From Thalassotalea sediminis (GTDB taxonomy: Bacteria; Pseudomonadota; Gammaproteobacteria; Enterobacterales; Alteromonadaceae): a stretch of 64,000 bases of DNA. Positions 9,538 to 20,014 of this stretch are shown in pieces. Below the pieces are notes generated by a model that was given only the letters and a program-made list of their open reading frames with translations, was not told where the DNA came from and searched no databases. Both the position numbers and the translations under genes were made by a program. The stretch covers positions 3,224,001 to 3,288,000 of the forward strand of contig NZ_AP027361.1 in the NCBI RefSeq assembly GCF_030295915.1. Reading direction: 5' to 3'. The stretch's first letter is position 1. Each line of letters starts with the position of its first letter.

Positions 9538-11814
9538 ATGCATTTTCTCCGGACATTGTTGGTCATTTCATCAACGTATTTAGCTTGTCATAACGCTTTA
9601 GCGCAAGAGGCAACGACATTACTTAATGCGAATACCAGTTGCCCTCTTCCTACGTACCCAAGTATTACTGAAAACACCTATTCACAAAATAGTGACGCCT
9701 ATAATATTTGGTCAAAAACAACTGATATAAAACGCGAACACTATGCCAAGTTTCTAGGCGGAGTGACGTTATCTGGTCAAGGACAAGCTATTTCAGCTGA
9801 CGAATTATTTGTAGACAGAAAAACATCAATGCTATCTGCGGCAGGTAATATACACTTTCAAAACCCAAATGTAGATATTTTCGCATCTTCATTAAATGCC
9901 AGTAAATCACAAAGTTTCACAGAATTGTCAGAAAGCTCATATCAATTAGCCGGAAATCCAGGACATGGTAGTGCGGGCAATATTCGAGTAACGGGAGATG
10001 GAACCCTGACGCTTGTCGATTCAAACTTTACAACTTGTTACGGAGAAGTACCTGATTGGCAAATTCAAGCAAGTGAAATTAGTATTTCCGTAAGCGAAAA
10101 TCATGGCGAAGCATACAATGCACGTTTTAAGTTGTTTGGTGTGCCTGTTTTTTACGTGCCTTATTTCTCATTCCCTGTATCGAATAAACGTAAATCAGGC
10201 TTTTTATATCCTAAATTTTCATCATCACAACGCACAGGTTTTCAGTTTGAGTCTCCTTTTTATTGGAACATTGCCCCTAACATGGACGCAACAATAACAC
10301 CTAAATATATGTCAAAGCGTGGTCTGCAGTTACTAACAGAGTTCAGATATTTATCGGGCCAGCAGAATGGTCAATTGAACATAGAATATTTAAATAAAGA
10401 TGATGAATTAAAGGTTGATGACAGTAGATACCTAGCGCGTTTACAACACGTTGGCACTATTTCTGAGAATTTTCGCGCATATGTTGATTATACGACCATT
10501 AGCGACGACAACTACTTAGTTGATATAAGAAGTGAACAATATAACTCTAATGATGCCTATTTATATCAAATAGGTGAAATTGCATATTTTAGTGAAAATT
10601 GGTACACCAAACTTCAACTGCAAGATTTTGAAGTATTAGGTGAACACCAAACGAGTTATCAAACACTACCGCATATCGAGTTTAGCCGCTTTGCTCAACT
10701 TAACTTTTTCAATGGTGAGTTCGATATTTATTCAGAACTGACACGTTTTACATCAAACAATAGAGACTTACCTGAAGCAGATAGGTACCATGTTGAAGCT
10801 GGCCTCACCTTTCCTATTTCAACACCAGCTTGGTTTCTTAATTCAGAATTTAGAATTCTACAAACTAACTATCATCAAACGCGTATAGATGATTTCACTA
10901 AACTCGAGAAATCAGTCAGTCGCACATTACCAAAGGTTCGAATGCATGGTGGTATCAACTTTGACAGACAAACACAATATTTCAGTCAACAATTTACACA
11001 AACCTTAGAGCCTCAATTACAATATTTATATATACCAGATGAAGACCAATCTAATATAGCCGTTTATGATACAACAACCTTACAGGACGATTATGACGGG
11101 CTTTTTAGGGATAGAAGATTTAGTGGACTAGACAGAATAGCGCAAGCAAATCAATATTCTTGGGGCATAACCAGCCGCTTATTAGATAAAGAAAACATCG
11201 AAAAATTTCGCATTAGTTTAGGACGTATTGTTTATTTAAATAACACCCACGTTAGCCACAACAATCAACAAATCGCTTCATCAGGTGAGTCGGCATTAGC
11301 GAGTGAACTATACATTAGCCTCAATCGTAATTGGCAATTTAGTAGCGATATTCAATATAACACTAAAGAGAACACAACCAATAGAAGCCAAAGTTCTTTA
11401 GATTTTCTGTTTGATAACAATAATACAATTCAATTGAACCATCGCTATAGCAAAAATGTCTCAGATACTAAGCTCGAACAAGTTTCGCTGTTAACTAACG
11501 TTGCAATAAATAAAAACTGGCAGTTTGTTGGTCGTGTTACGCAAGACTTGAAAGATAAACGAAGCTTAGAGAGCTATGCGGGTTTGCAATACGAGAGCTG
11601 TTGTTGGGCTGTTCGTTTTGCTTTCCATAGGCATATAAACTCGAATATTGATGAACAAAATCAATTTCAACAAAACCGCGATGAATTTGATAGTGGATTC
11701 ATGATACAGTTCATCATAAAAGGATTAGGTGGTAATAGAAAACCAATAGATACAACAGAAATGTTTAACAACAGTATTTTTGGTTATAAGCGCCCATATT
11801 TTCTCAACAATTAA
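9538..11814 (+). CDS. lptD: LPS-assembly outer membrane protein LptD
   Basis: A 758-residue outer membrane protein with a signal peptide ending NALA. The N-terminal OstA-like jelly roll covers about residues 60-200, and a large beta-barrel makes up the rest. Cys35 and Cys167, plus the adjacent pair C688-C689 in ESCCWAV, correspond to the four cysteines whose inter-domain disulfides mature LptD in E. coli. With LptE it places lipopolysaccharide in the outer leaflet. It leads the cluster lptD-surA-pdxA-rsmA-apaG-apaH, and SurA, encoded next, is the chaperone that LptD depends on. Confidence 0.96.
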   Translation: MHFLRTLLVISSTYLACHNALAQEATTLLNANTSCPLPTYPSITENTYSQNSDAYNIWSKTTDIKREHYAKFLGGVTLSGQGQAISADELFVDRKTSMLSAAGNIHFQNPNVDIFASSLNASKSQSFTELSESSYQLAGNPGHGSAGNIRVTGDGTLTLVDSNFTTCYGEVPDWQIQASEISISVSENHGEAYNARFKLFGVPVFYVPYFSFPVSNKRKSGFLYPKFSSSQRTGFQFESPFYWNIAPNMDATITPKYMSKRGLQLLTEFRYLSGQQNGQLNIEYLNKDDELKVDDSRYLARLQHVGTISENFRAYVDYTTISDDNYLVDIRSEQYNSNDAYLYQIGEIAYFSENWYTKLQLQDFEVLGEHQTSYQTLPHIEFSRFAQLNFFNGEFDIYSELTRFTSNNRDLPEADRYHVEAGLTFPISTPAWFLNSEFRILQTNYHQTRIDDFTKLEKSVSRTLPKVRMHGGINFDRQTQYFSQQFTQTLEPQLQYLYIPDEDQSNIAVYDTTTLQDDYDGLFRDRRFSGLDRIAQANQYSWGITSRLLDKENIEKFRISLGRIVYLNNTHVSHNNQQIASSGESALASELYISLNRNWQFSSDIQYNTKENTTNRSQSSLDFLFDNNNTIQLNHRYSKNVSDTKLEQVSLLTNVAINKNWQFVGRVTQDLKDKRSLESYAGLQYESCCWAVRFAFHRHINSNIDEQNQFQQNRDEFDSGFMIQFIIKGLGGNRKPIDTTEMFNNSIFGYKRPYFLNN

Positions 11815-11832
11815 ACGAAGAAACATAATTTA

Positions 11833-13113
11833 ATGAAAACCTTATTTAAATCTTTTGTATTGGCATGCGCCTTAATAAGCAGTTATACATCAGCGAAAGA
11901 AGTTGAGCTTGATCGTGTAGCCGTAATCGTCAATGACGGTGTGGTATTAGAATCTGAAATTCAGGACTTACTGAGTAAAATCAGGCAACAAGCTAAAAAG
12001 AACAACCAAACACTACCGAGTGACACTGCACTTCGCGTACAGGTAACAGAAAAGCTCATTGACGACAATCTCGTAGGTCAATTGGGTGAGCGCATGGGCA
12101 TTCAAATCAGTGATGCGCAATTAGACGATACCTTAACAGCCATTGCTCAAGACAATAACTTAACACTCGAAGAATTTCGTCAATCAATTATTAACGAAGG
12201 TCTCGATTATGAAAAATACCGTGAAAATGCACGCCAAGAACTTGTTACCGGTGAGGTAACACGCAATGCCGTTCGTCGTCGTATTTATATATCACCACAA
12301 GAAACTGCTAACTTACTCGCAGTGATGAAAGAGCAAACAAACAATGATGTAGAATATCGATTAGGGCACATTCTCATCGAGTTCCCACCAGAACCATCAC
12401 AAGCAGATATTAATGCCGCTAAAACACGTGCAGAAAAAGTCATAGCTTTACTCAATGACGGGTCAGACTTTACACGTATTGCTATCGCTTCTTCTGGCGG
12501 TTCAAATGCACTCGAAGGCGGTGATTTAGGTTGGCGTGGTATTAACGAATTACCTACGCTATTTTCTGAACTTGTTGACGGTAAAGACAAAGGCACAATC
12601 TTAGGCCCAATTAGAACAGGCTTAGGTTTCAGTATCGTGAAAATACAGGATATTCGCGGTCGTCAAGTCGTAGAAGTAGAAGAAGTAAAATCTCGTCATA
12701 TTCTCATAGAACCGACAATTATTTTAAGTGAAGCTAAAGCAAAAGAAATGTTAATGAATTTGCGAGAGCAGATTATCTCAGGTGAAGCAGATTTTGCAGA
12801 GCTGGCGAAAGAGCACTCTGATGGGCCTACATCTGTTAAAGGTGGTGATTTAGGCTGGGCAGACCCAAGTTCATTTGATCCTGCATTCTCCAATACGTTA
12901 GCTAAATTAGACGTTAATGAAGTATCACAACCATTTCGCTCTTCGTTTGGTTGGCATTTAGCAGAATTAACAGGCAGACGTACACTTGATGCCACGCAAC
13001 AAATGAATGAGAACCGCGCTAATCAAATTCTTTACAAGCGTAAATATGCGATGGAAAGTGCTCGTTGGTTAAAAGAAATGCGCGACGAAGCGTACATCGA
13101 AATTCTGGAGTAA
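11833..13113 (+). CDS. surA: Periplasmic peptidyl-prolyl isomerase / chaperone SurA
   Basis: A 426-residue protein (E. coli SurA has 428). The signal peptide ends at TSA before KEVELDRV. An N-terminal chaperone domain is followed by two parvulin domains, marked by VEYRLGHILIEFP with GGDLGWRG and by VKSRHILIEP with GGDLGWAD, and then by a C-terminal helix. SurA escorts unfolded outer membrane proteins through the periplasm, with LptD among its most dependent clients. It follows lptD by 18 bases and precedes pdxA by 8. Confidence 0.97.
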   Translation: MKTLFKSFVLACALISSYTSAKEVELDRVAVIVNDGVVLESEIQDLLSKIRQQAKKNNQTLPSDTALRVQVTEKLIDDNLVGQLGERMGIQISDAQLDDTLTAIAQDNNLTLEEFRQSIINEGLDYEKYRENARQELVTGEVTRNAVRRRIYISPQETANLLAVMKEQTNNDVEYRLGHILIEFPPEPSQADINAAKTRAEKVIALLNDGSDFTRIAIASSGGSNALEGGDLGWRGINELPTLFSELVDGKDKGTILGPIRTGLGFSIVKIQDIRGRQVVEVEEVKSRHILIEPTIILSEAKAKEMLMNLREQIISGEADFAELAKEHSDGPTSVKGGDLGWADPSSFDPAFSNTLAKLDVNEVSQPFRSSFGWHLAELTGRRTLDATQQMNENRANQILYKRKYAMESARWLKEMRDEAYIEILE

Positions 13114-13121
13114 GCTAAACA

Positions 13122-14114
13122 ATGGTAAATCGTATCGCGATAACGCCAGGCGAGCCAGCCGGTATCGGACCAGACTTAATGATCAAAGTTGCTCAGCAAG
13201 ATTGGCCAGTACAAATTGTAGTCGTAGCCGCAAAGTCTTTAATGCAGGCTCGTGCTAAAGAGCTTAATGTTGACATTGAATTCTTAGATTATGATGACAC
13301 GCTACCGGCAGTAACTCATCAGGCCGGTACGATGACAATTTTATCGGTGGAACTCGAAGAGCCATGCATCACGGGTCAACTAAACCCAGCAAATGGACAC
13401 TATGTAGTAGAGACGCTCAGAATTGCTTGTGAAAAAAATATCAATGGTGATTTTGATGCGGTAGTAACCGGTCCTGTACATAAAGGGCTAATTAATCAGG
13501 CAGGTATTGCCTTTAGTGGTCATACTGAATATTTTGCGCATCAAGCAAATTGCTCCGATGTTGTCATGATGTTAGCAACAGAAGGGCTAAGAGTGGCACT
13601 CGTAACTACGCATATTCCGCTTGCCTATGTATCAAAAGCCATCACGCATGAACGTCTGCAAAAAGTAACTCAAATACTACACCATGATTTAATTGAAAAA
13701 TTTGGTATTGAATCACCCAAAATTTATGTCTGTGGTATCAACCCACATGCTGGCGAAGATGGTCATTTAGGTAGAGAAGAAATCGAAGTAATGAACCCTG
13801 CTCTTGATGAAATGCGCGCACAAGGCATGAATTTGATCGGACCATTACCAGCCGATACGATTTTCCACGAAAAGTATTTGCAAGATGCTGATGCCATTTT
13901 AACTATGTTTCACGATCAAGGTTTGCCTGTTTTAAAATATAAAGGATTTGGTAATTCTGTAAACATTACACTAGGCTTACCCTTTATAAGAACCTCAGTA
14001 GATCACGGCACAGCTGTCGAGCTCGCTGGTACGAATAACGCAGACGCTGGAAGCTTTAGACAAGCAATATCTACCGCTATTGAGCTCGCAAATAATCAAA
14101 ACGCTAGAAATTAG
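13122..14114 (+). CDS. pdxA: 4-hydroxythreonine-4-phosphate dehydrogenase PdxA
   Basis: A 330-residue enzyme opening with the PdxA signature [13 protein letters not shown]. It carries the metal-ligand segments FSGHTEYFA and [16 protein letters not shown] and the ending [13 protein letters not shown]. It oxidises 4-phosphohydroxy-L-threonine in pyridoxal 5'-phosphate synthesis (the DXP-dependent route). Its place between surA and rsmA is the standard gammaproteobacterial order, so its expression is tied to outer membrane and ribosome genes by position rather than by pathway. Confidence 0.97.
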   Translation: MVNRIAITPGEPAGIGPDLMIKVAQQDWPVQIVVVAAKSLMQARAKELNVDIEFLDYDDTLPAVTHQAGTMTILSVELEEPCITGQLNPANGHYVVETLRIACEKNINGDFDAVVTGPVHKGLINQAGIAFSGHTEYFAHQANCSDVVMMLATEGLRVALVTTHIPLAYVSKAITHERLQKVTQILHHDLIEKFGIESPKIYVCGINPHAGEDGHLGREEIEVMNPALDEMRAQGMNLIGPLPADTIFHEKYLQDADAILTMFHDQGLPVLKYKGFGNSVNITLGLPFIRTSVDHGTAVELAGTNNADAGSFRQAISTAIELANNQNARN

Positions 14115-14129
14115 GTACCTTTTACATCA

Positions 14130-14945
14130 ATGAGTAAAAATAGCCATTTAGGCCATCAGGCGCGAAAACGCTTTGGACAAAACTTTCTTCATGACCAAGC
14201 CATTATAAGTCAAATTGTCGACGCAATTAATCCAGAGCCTGGTGAAAATTTAGTTGAAATTGGTCCAGGTTTAGGCGCTTTAACAGAACCAGTTATCGAA
14301 AGAGCTGGTGATATTTCAGTGGTAGAGCTTGATCGAGATCTTGCCCATAGACTCAGGCATCATCCATTTTTGGCGAAACATTTAACCATTTATGAACAAG
14401 ATGCATTGAAGTTTGATTTCACTACCCTATGTAGTGAAGATAAGCCATTAAAAATATTTGGTAACCTACCTTATAATATTTCAACACCTCTTATCTTTCA
14501 TTTACTGAGTTTTCGTGACGCAGTAAAAGATATGCATTTTATGTTGCAAAAAGAAGTTGTAGAGAGAATGGCTGCTGGGCCTAACAGTAAAGCCTATGGT
14601 AGATTATCCATCATGACTCAATATCAGTGTCAGGTAATCCCCGTTATGGAAATTGGACCAGAGGCTTTTCAACCGCCCCCCAAAGTAGATTCGGCCATTG
14701 TTCGTTTAGTACCACATAAAACTATTGCGAATCCTGTTAAGGACTTAGCGACACTAAATCAAGTTTGTACAACTGCATTCAATCAACGGAGAAAAACTAT
14801 CCGTAATAGTTTCAAAAAGTTAATTGATATTACTGCGATAGAATCTTTAGGGATTGATGCAAGTTTACGTCCAGAAAACATAACGTTAGATCAATACATC
14901 GCGTTAGCTAATTACCTGGTTGATCAGAAAAAAAATGAACATTAA
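14130..14945 (+). CDS. rsmA: 16S rRNA dimethyladenosine transferase RsmA (KsgA)
   Basis: A 271-residue SAM-dependent methyltransferase. It shows the entry [11 protein letters not shown], the SAM-binding [10 protein letters not shown] (43-52) and the catalytic NLPY (112-115). A C-terminal helical domain carries [14 protein letters not shown]. It dimethylates A1518 and A1519 in helix 45 of 16S rRNA during late small-subunit assembly. The 3' end overlaps the chosen apaG start by 11 bases. Confidence 0.97.
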   Translation: MSKNSHLGHQARKRFGQNFLHDQAIISQIVDAINPEPGENLVEIGPGLGALTEPVIERAGDISVVELDRDLAHRLRHHPFLAKHLTIYEQDALKFDFTTLCSEDKPLKIFGNLPYNISTPLIFHLLSFRDAVKDMHFMLQKEVVERMAAGPNSKAYGRLSIMTQYQCQVIPVMEIGPEAFQPPPKVDSAIVRLVPHKTIANPVKDLATLNQVCTTAFNQRRKTIRNSFKKLIDITAIESLGIDASLRPENITLDQYIALANYLVDQKKNEH

Positions 14946-15315
14946 ACCAACTGATATTACAGTAAGTGTTGAAACACATTATATCGACAACCAGTCGAGC
15001 GAAAGAGATCAACGCTATGTTTTTAGTTACACAATTACCATAACGAATAATAGTTCAATACCAATAAAGTTATTGTCTCGCTACTGGCTGATCACCGATG
15101 CTAACGATGAAAAATCAACCGTCGTAGGTGAAGGTGTGATTGGTGAGCAACCCACTATTCAACCCGGTAAAAGTTTTACGTATACCAGTGGATGTGCGCT
15201 AAAAACGCCAGTAGGTACAATGCAAGGACACTATCAAATGATTGATAACCAAAATGTCCCTGTAAAAGTTGATATTCCAGTTTTTCGTTTAGCGACACCT
15301 CATATCTTGCATTAA
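14935..15315 (+). CDS. apaG: ApaG family protein
   Basis: A 126-residue protein (E. coli ApaG has 125) with an immunoglobulin-like beta fold. It is recognised from the strands [36 protein letters not shown] and [21 protein letters not shown] chose the ATG at 14935; a TTG 15 bases upstream is also in frame but adds nothing conserved. ApaG proteins bind metal or nucleotides in some reports, and the cellular role is not settled. The gene overlaps rsmA and is followed four bases later by apaH. Confidence 0.94.
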   Translation: MNIKPTDITVSVETHYIDNQSSERDQRYVFSYTITITNNSSIPIKLLSRYWLITDANDEKSTVVGEGVIGEQPTIQPGKSFTYTSGCALKTPVGTMQGHYQMIDNQNVPVKVDIPVFRLATPHILH

Positions 15316-15319
15316 CCCG

Positions 15320-16129
15320 ATGGCTATTTATTTTATCGGCGATATTCAAGGGTGTTATCAGGAACTTAGATTATTACTTGATAAAGCCTCGTTTGATCCT
15401 AGCAAAGATCAGTTATGGATTGCTGGTGATATGATTGCTCGCGGTCCAGCATCATATCAAACGTTGAAATTTTTAATCTCTTTAGGAGATGCCGTTAAAC
15501 CTATTCTAGGTAATCATGATTTGCACTTATTAGCGACTTATGAAGGCATCAAAAAAGAAAAGGCCAAAGACCAACTCTCTGAACTATTAGATGCACCAGA
15601 TATCGACGAAATTATCAACTGGCTCGCGCAGCAACCATTGTTGAGAAAATTACCTAACGAAAGTGTCTATATGTCACACGCTGGACTATCCCCTGAATGG
15701 CAAATTGAAGACGCAATTGAATGTGCTAGATTTGCAGAAGCTAAAATTTCAGGCAAAAAAAGGCGTCATTGGTTATCAATTATGTACGGTGAAAAACCAA
15801 ATAGTTGGCTAAAAGTGAAAAACAAAGAAGACAAGTTTCGATTTACCATTAATGCATTTACCCGCATGCGTTATTGCTATGCTGATGGTAGCTTAGACTT
15901 TGATTGCAAAGCTTCCCCAAGCAACGCACCGAAAAAATTGAGCCCGTGGTTCACCCAAACAAAAAAACAACTGACGCAAGCACATTGGATTTTCGGACAT
16001 TGGGCAGCGTTAGAAGGTAAAGTTACAACAAAGCATATTTATGCACTTGATACAGGTTGTGTTTGGGGAGGGCAATTGACCTTGCTGCGTTGGCATGATA
16101 AAAAATATATCACTCAGCAAGCACTATAA
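15320..16129 (+). CDS. apaH: Symmetrical diadenosine tetraphosphatase ApaH
   Basis: A 269-residue metallophosphoesterase with the five-block signature: GDIQGC near the start, GDMIARGP, GNHDLHLL, SHAGLSPEW and a late GHWAALEG. It splits Ap4A symmetrically to two ADP; in E. coli it also removes Np4 caps from RNA 5' ends. Last gene of the lptD-apaH cluster. The length and the order of blocks are those of ApaH, not of serine/threonine protein phosphatases. Confidence 0.95.
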   Translation: MAIYFIGDIQGCYQELRLLLDKASFDPSKDQLWIAGDMIARGPASYQTLKFLISLGDAVKPILGNHDLHLLATYEGIKKEKAKDQLSELLDAPDIDEIINWLAQQPLLRKLPNESVYMSHAGLSPEWQIEDAIECARFAEAKISGKKRRHWLSIMYGEKPNSWLKVKNKEDKFRFTINAFTRMRYCYADGSLDFDCKASPSNAPKKLSPWFTQTKKQLTQAHWIFGHWAALEGKVTTKHIYALDTGCVWGGQLTLLRWHDKKYITQQAL

Positions 16130-16225
16130 TAACCATTAACTCGACATCAGTATAAATTTCAAAAAGAATACGATAAAAGCTTGAAGTAAAGATGAAATTC
16201 AGTTCAAGCTTGTTATACTAGCAGT

Positions 16226-16252
16226 TAAAGAAAGTAGGTTGCTTGCCGATAT
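16226..16252 (+). promoter_or_regulatory. Sigma-28 (FliA) type promoter of the chemoreceptor gene
   Basis: TAAAGAAA (16226-16233), an 11-base spacer and GCCGATAT (16245-16252) match the flagellar sigma-28 consensus (TAAAGTTT, 11 bases, GCCGATAA) with few differences. It sits about 70 bases before the chemoreceptor ATG, so the receptor should be expressed with the late flagellar/chemotaxis regulon. Confidence 0.75.
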
Positions 16253-16323
16253 ACGTTAAACAATAAATAAAAAATACCTGCTTTTTTGTTTCAACACCCT
16301 AAATAAACTTACTGGTGGTCTCA

Positions 16324-18342
16324 ATGAATTTGACTGTAAAAGTAAAAATTATTGGTGGATTTTCCATCATTGCTGTTTTACTCATAATTACAAGCGTTAT
16401 CTCTTTAAGTAATCTAAACAACATTCACCATGCAACACTCAAACAGAGCACGCTTGCAATTCCAACGTTAAGTTCAAGTACCGCATTAGCGAACCAACTA
16501 AGTCAAATTGGCGGGTTAACGTTGCGAGGCTACTACCAAACAGAATTAGTAGGATTAGCTGATAACTTAGAACGTTTTAATGCCATTAATCAGGAGTTTA
16601 TTAGTGAGCATAAAAAATTAAAATCAATTGTGAGTAAAGAACAGGTTCTCTTAAACAACCTTGCAAAAATCGAAGATATTCACAATAACGTTCAAGCAAA
16701 CATTAATGCCGTTTTTAGTAACCGTAAAGCGGCAATTGAGCAATACAATATTGCGCTTGATACCGTAGATGTATTAGAAGAAAAAGCAGATGATGCTGCA
16801 ACATTAATGCTAGATTTAGCTGACCATGATTTAGCCGATACCAAATTACAACGCGCTGTATCATTAGGTGAACAGCTTGAATCTCAACTAAATGGCATGG
16901 TAGCTTCATCTTTCGAGTACCGAGATCTAAAAGATATTCAAGCGACTGAATTAGTTGAAAGCCAAATTACAAACGGCTATGAAAATGCGAAACGTGTGAT
17001 TCGAGAAATTAACAATGAACTGGCATTAAATAATGCGGATGACATTGCTGATGAACTCACAAGTATTGAAAATAACCTTGATGATTTACTGCTAAGCAGC
17101 GCTAGTATCTTCACAATTAAGAACGCCCAACTCAGTGCGATTGCTCAAGCTACAGCTCAACTCGAAGAAGCCGATACAAATATTGCACTGGCGAAGAAAG
17201 TGTTAGCAACTCAAGTAGAGCTAGCAAATGAAACAACGAGTGAAGCAAGTACGTTAGTTGAAAAATCTGTGAATACAGGTACAACCGTTACTTGGATTAT
17301 TATGCTAGTTTCTATTGGCTTAGCCGCTGGTATCGCATTCTTCGTGTTAATTAGTATTACCCGTCCACTTACCCGCGTAAATGACATTTTAAATGTCGTT
17401 GCTTCAGGCGATTTATCTCGCAAACTGGATGATTCAGGTAAAGATGAATTTGCCCAACTATCGCGTAATTGTAATACCGTGATTGACAGTTTACGTGACC
17501 TAATTAATGGTATTGTTAGTCGTTCAACACAATTAGCTACAGCAGCAGAACAAACGTCAGCAGTAACTGCTCAGAGTACAACAGCAATTGAAGAACAGCG
17601 CACTCAAGTTGAACAAGCAGCTTCTGCTACTACAGAAATGAGTAGCACTTCGCAAAGCGTACTTTCAAGTGCCAATGATGCACTAGGTGAAATTAAGCAA
17701 GCAGATGATGAAGCTGAAAGAATTAAAGGCATATCAAACCGTAACCGTATGACCATTGAACAACTTGCCAATGAAGTTGAAGATGCCTCGCAAGTGATCA
17801 ATAAGTTACAACAAGATAGTGCGTCTATTGGCGGCATTTTAGACGTGATCAGAGGAATTGCAGAGCAAACTAATTTATTAGCATTGAACGCTGCAATTGA
17901 GGCCGCCCGCGCAGGGGAACAAGGCCGTGGCTTCGCGGTAGTTGCCGATGAAGTAAGAACATTAGCAAGTAGAACACAAGAGTCTACCCAAGAAATTCAA
18001 AACATGATTGAAGTGCTGCAAACTGGCGCCGAAAAAGCGGTAGCAGTAATGGAGACCGGTAAGAAGCAGGCGTCGGAATGTGTAGTTCAAAGTGGTGAAG
18101 CTGAAAAAGCGCTAGAAGTCATAACACATGCCGTCCATGAAGCGTTTGACCGCAGTTCTCAAATTGCCAGTGCCGCTGAAGAGCAAAGCACTGTTGCACA
18201 TGAAATTAGTGAAAACTTAGAATCAATTGTAGCGATTGCAGAGCAAACCACATCAGGCTCTCAACAAACAGCGCAATCAAGTAGCGAAGTTGCTCAACTT
18301 GCCGAAGAGCTACAACAATCAGTGAGAGAGTTTAAACTTTAA
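16324..18342 (+). CDS. Methyl-accepting chemotaxis protein
   Basis: A 672-residue chemoreceptor. TM1 lies at about 7-29, a long helical periplasmic sensor domain spans about 30-315, TM2 about 318-342, and HAMP ([12 protein letters not shown]) follows. The cytoplasmic coiled coil contains the highly conserved hairpin [20 protein letters not shown], split here only by family-typical positions. The periplasmic part is alpha-helical rather than Cache- or PAS-like; its ligand is unknown. The C-terminus (SVREFKL) lacks the NWETF-type pentapeptide that tethers CheR and CheB. I chose the ATG at 16324 over an in-frame GTG nine bases upstream because the [12 protein letters not shown] opening fits the family. 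A sigma-28 promoter precedes it. Confidence 0.93.
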   Translation: MNLTVKVKIIGGFSIIAVLLIITSVISLSNLNNIHHATLKQSTLAIPTLSSSTALANQLSQIGGLTLRGYYQTELVGLADNLERFNAINQEFISEHKKLKSIVSKEQVLLNNLAKIEDIHNNVQANINAVFSNRKAAIEQYNIALDTVDVLEEKADDAATLMLDLADHDLADTKLQRAVSLGEQLESQLNGMVASSFEYRDLKDIQATELVESQITNGYENAKRVIREINNELALNNADDIADELTSIENNLDDLLLSSASIFTIKNAQLSAIAQATAQLEEADTNIALAKKVLATQVELANETTSEASTLVEKSVNTGTTVTWIIMLVSIGLAAGIAFFVLISITRPLTRVNDILNVVASGDLSRKLDDSGKDEFAQLSRNCNTVIDSLRDLINGIVSRSTQLATAAEQTSAVTAQSTTAIEEQRTQVEQAASATTEMSSTSQSVLSSANDALGEIKQADDEAERIKGISNRNRMTIEQLANEVEDASQVINKLQQDSASIGGILDVIRGIAEQTNLLALNAAIEAARAGEQGRGFAVVADEVRTLASRTQESTQEIQNMIEVLQTGAEKAVAVMETGKKQASECVVQSGEAEKALEVITHAVHEAFDRSSQIASAAEEQSTVAHEISENLESIVAIAEQTTSGSQQTAQSSSEVAQLAEELQQSVREFKL

Positions 18343-18361
18343 TCTACATGTTAAAAATTTT

Positions 18362-18388
18362 AAAAAGGCACCGCTAAGGTGCCTTTTT
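18362..18388. terminator. Bidirectional terminator between chemoreceptor and radical SAM genes
   Basis: AAAAAGGCACC (18362-18372) pairs with GGTGCCTTTTT (18378-18388) around a five-base loop. With A and T runs on both sides it can end both convergent genes. Confidence 0.8.
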
Positions 18389-18408
18389 AGTATTTATACG
18401 TCAATACG

Positions 18409-19299
18409 TTACAAGCCGCGCTGCCACTCTTGTCTTAGCGGTACGGTATTAGGCTTTGTCATTGCCTGTTCTACTTGCGACAACATTAGTGCTTTATCCT
18501 TGCCGAGTATGCCTTTTAACACCAAATAATTTGATGCATGATCGGAACGAAAAATGGTCTTCTCAAGATCAAGGTGTGATAACAATAAGTGCATTTCTTC
18601 AAATAGCTGATGCTGATCTAACATCTTGAAGTTACCTTTAAATCCAGCAGCAAACCTCTCTATGCCTAAAGGAAAGGAAACGACCAATGTTGATAAGTAA
18701 TTCGGCTGAGCTGCATTCATTAATTTAGCAGACTGTATAGCATGTTGAGCTGAGTAATGAGTGCCACCTAAACCATTTAAGATCATCACAGAGCTTTTGA
18801 TATTGGCCGCTTTTAGCTTATTCAACGCAGTTAAAGACGATTCAAAGGTTTCACCTTTTTCAATTAGATCCAGTACTTGATCGTCACCACTTTCACAGCC
18901 AACGTAGACAAGGGTTAACCCTAGGCTTTGCAATTCTTTCAGTTGTTCTACGGTTTTGTTCCCCAAGTTTCTGGGTAAACAATAACTAGAAACACGTGTT
19001 ACAGAAGGCAAGTACTCTCTTATCAAGAGTAAAATTGATTTAAGCTGCCGAAATGGCAGCATCATTGCATCGCCGTCGGCGAGAAATATACGATGTGGCG
19101 CTAACGGTGATTGTGCTGCAGTAATAATCTCTTGCTCTATATCTGCGAGCTTTTTCGCTTTAAATCGTTTTGCTTGCGTTGTATACATTTCACAAAACGT
19201 ACACTTATTCCATGAACAGCCATTGGTGACTTGCAGAATTAAGCTTTTCCATTCACTAGGCGGTCGAAAAACAGGCTCAATATATTTTAACGGATACAT
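18409..19299 (-). CDS. Radical SAM protein with a CX4CX2C cluster motif
   Basis: A 296-residue radical S-adenosylmethionine enzyme. The cluster-binding motif near residue 30 reads CSWNKCTFC, that is CX4CX2C rather than the usual CX3CX2C. Radical SAM barrel elements follow: FLADGDAMMLPF, and LVYVGCESGDDQVL with a glycine/glutamate block typical of Elp3/HemN-like barrels. No B12-binding domain or auxiliary cysteine cluster is evident, and the C-terminus is short. The subfamily occurs in many anaerobes and marine proteobacteria, but its substrate is not known to me. It is followed by the shared terminator and lies next to folA on the same strand. Confidence 0.82.
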   Translation of the reverse strand: MYPLKYIEPVFRPPSEWKSLILQVTNGCSWNKCTFCEMYTTQAKRFKAKKLADIEQEIITAAQSPLAPHRIFLADGDAMMLPFRQLKSILLLIREYLPSVTRVSSYCLPRNLGNKTVEQLKELQSLGLTLVYVGCESGDDQVLDLIEKGETFESSLTALNKLKAANIKSSVMILNGLGGTHYSAQHAIQSAKLMNAAQPNYLSTLVVSFPLGIERFAAGFKGNFKMLDQHQLFEEMHLLLSHLDLEKTIFRSDHASNYLVLKGILGKDKALMLSQVEQAMTKPNTVPLRQEWQRGL

Positions 19300-19336
19300 C
19301 GTAATACCAGTATTTAATTTTTATGCACAATTGATA

Positions 19337-19822
19337 TTAAATGCGTTCATAAACGCAAAAATCGAGATCATAGGCATTTTTCTCATCAGCTTTACGTAAT
19401 TCACTACTGACTTTTTGCCAACCTTCACTATAGTCTGGAAACTGTGTATCTCCATCAATTTCTGCATCAATATGCGTGACATACAAACGTTGAGCACTTG
19501 GTAAGCAATGTTGATAAATAGCACCACCACCAATCACCATAATTTCCTCAACATCGCCAGCTTCGTGCAACGCTTGCTCTACCGAGGTAACAACAGTAAT
19601 GCCATCGGCTTTATAGTTATCATCACGAGAGATAACGATATTTAATCGACCAGGTAACGGACGGCCAATAGATTCATAGGTTTTTCTTCCCATGATCACT
19701 GGTTTACCTAGTGTTGTGTTTTTAAAATAAGCTAAATCTGCCGGCAAATGCCAAGGCATATCATTGTCTTTACCAATAACACGATCAGCCGCATGTGCGA
19801 CAATCATTGAAAGCACGGTCAT
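19337..19822 (-). CDS. folA: Dihydrofolate reductase
   Basis: A 161-residue enzyme (E. coli DHFR has 159). The start MTVLSMIVAHA is supported by AGGAT seven bases upstream; the frame stays open further but the extra residues are unlike DHFR. Active-site parts include VIGKDNDMPWHLPADL (Trp24, acidic Asp29), KPVIMGRKTYESIGRPLPGR for NADPH, and VIGGGAIY. It reduces dihydrofolate to tetrahydrofolate for thymidylate, purine and methionine synthesis. Divergent from the TonB receptor gene across a 192-base region that holds the Fur-like box. Confidence 0.96.
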   Translation of the reverse strand: MTVLSMIVAHAADRVIGKDNDMPWHLPADLAYFKNTTLGKPVIMGRKTYESIGRPLPGRLNIVISRDDNYKADGITVVTSVEQALHEAGDVEEIMVIGGGAIYQHCLPSAQRLYVTHIDAEIDGDTQFPDYSEGWQKVSSELRKADEKNAYDLDFCVYERI

Positions 19823-19959
19823 AATTAATCCTATTATTACAATGAACGCGAAGTTTACCTTACATTCCCATCTATGTGCCATAACGAATGGCTTCAACGT
19901 TAAGGTTATTTCATATTTTGTGCTGATTGCACCCGATTCACTAAAGCACAGTTGCAAAT

Positions 19960-19978
19960 GATAACGATTTTCATTACT
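19960..19978 (+). promoter_or_regulatory. Fur box upstream of the siderophore receptor
   Basis: GATAACGATTTTCATTACT resembles the 19-base Fur consensus (GATAATGATAATCATTATC) at 15 of 19 positions. It lies 37 bases before the receptor ATG, which fits iron repression. Confidence 0.6.
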
Positions 19979-20014
19979 ATTCGTTTGAAATTTTTTACTT
20001 GAATTCGGATAATC

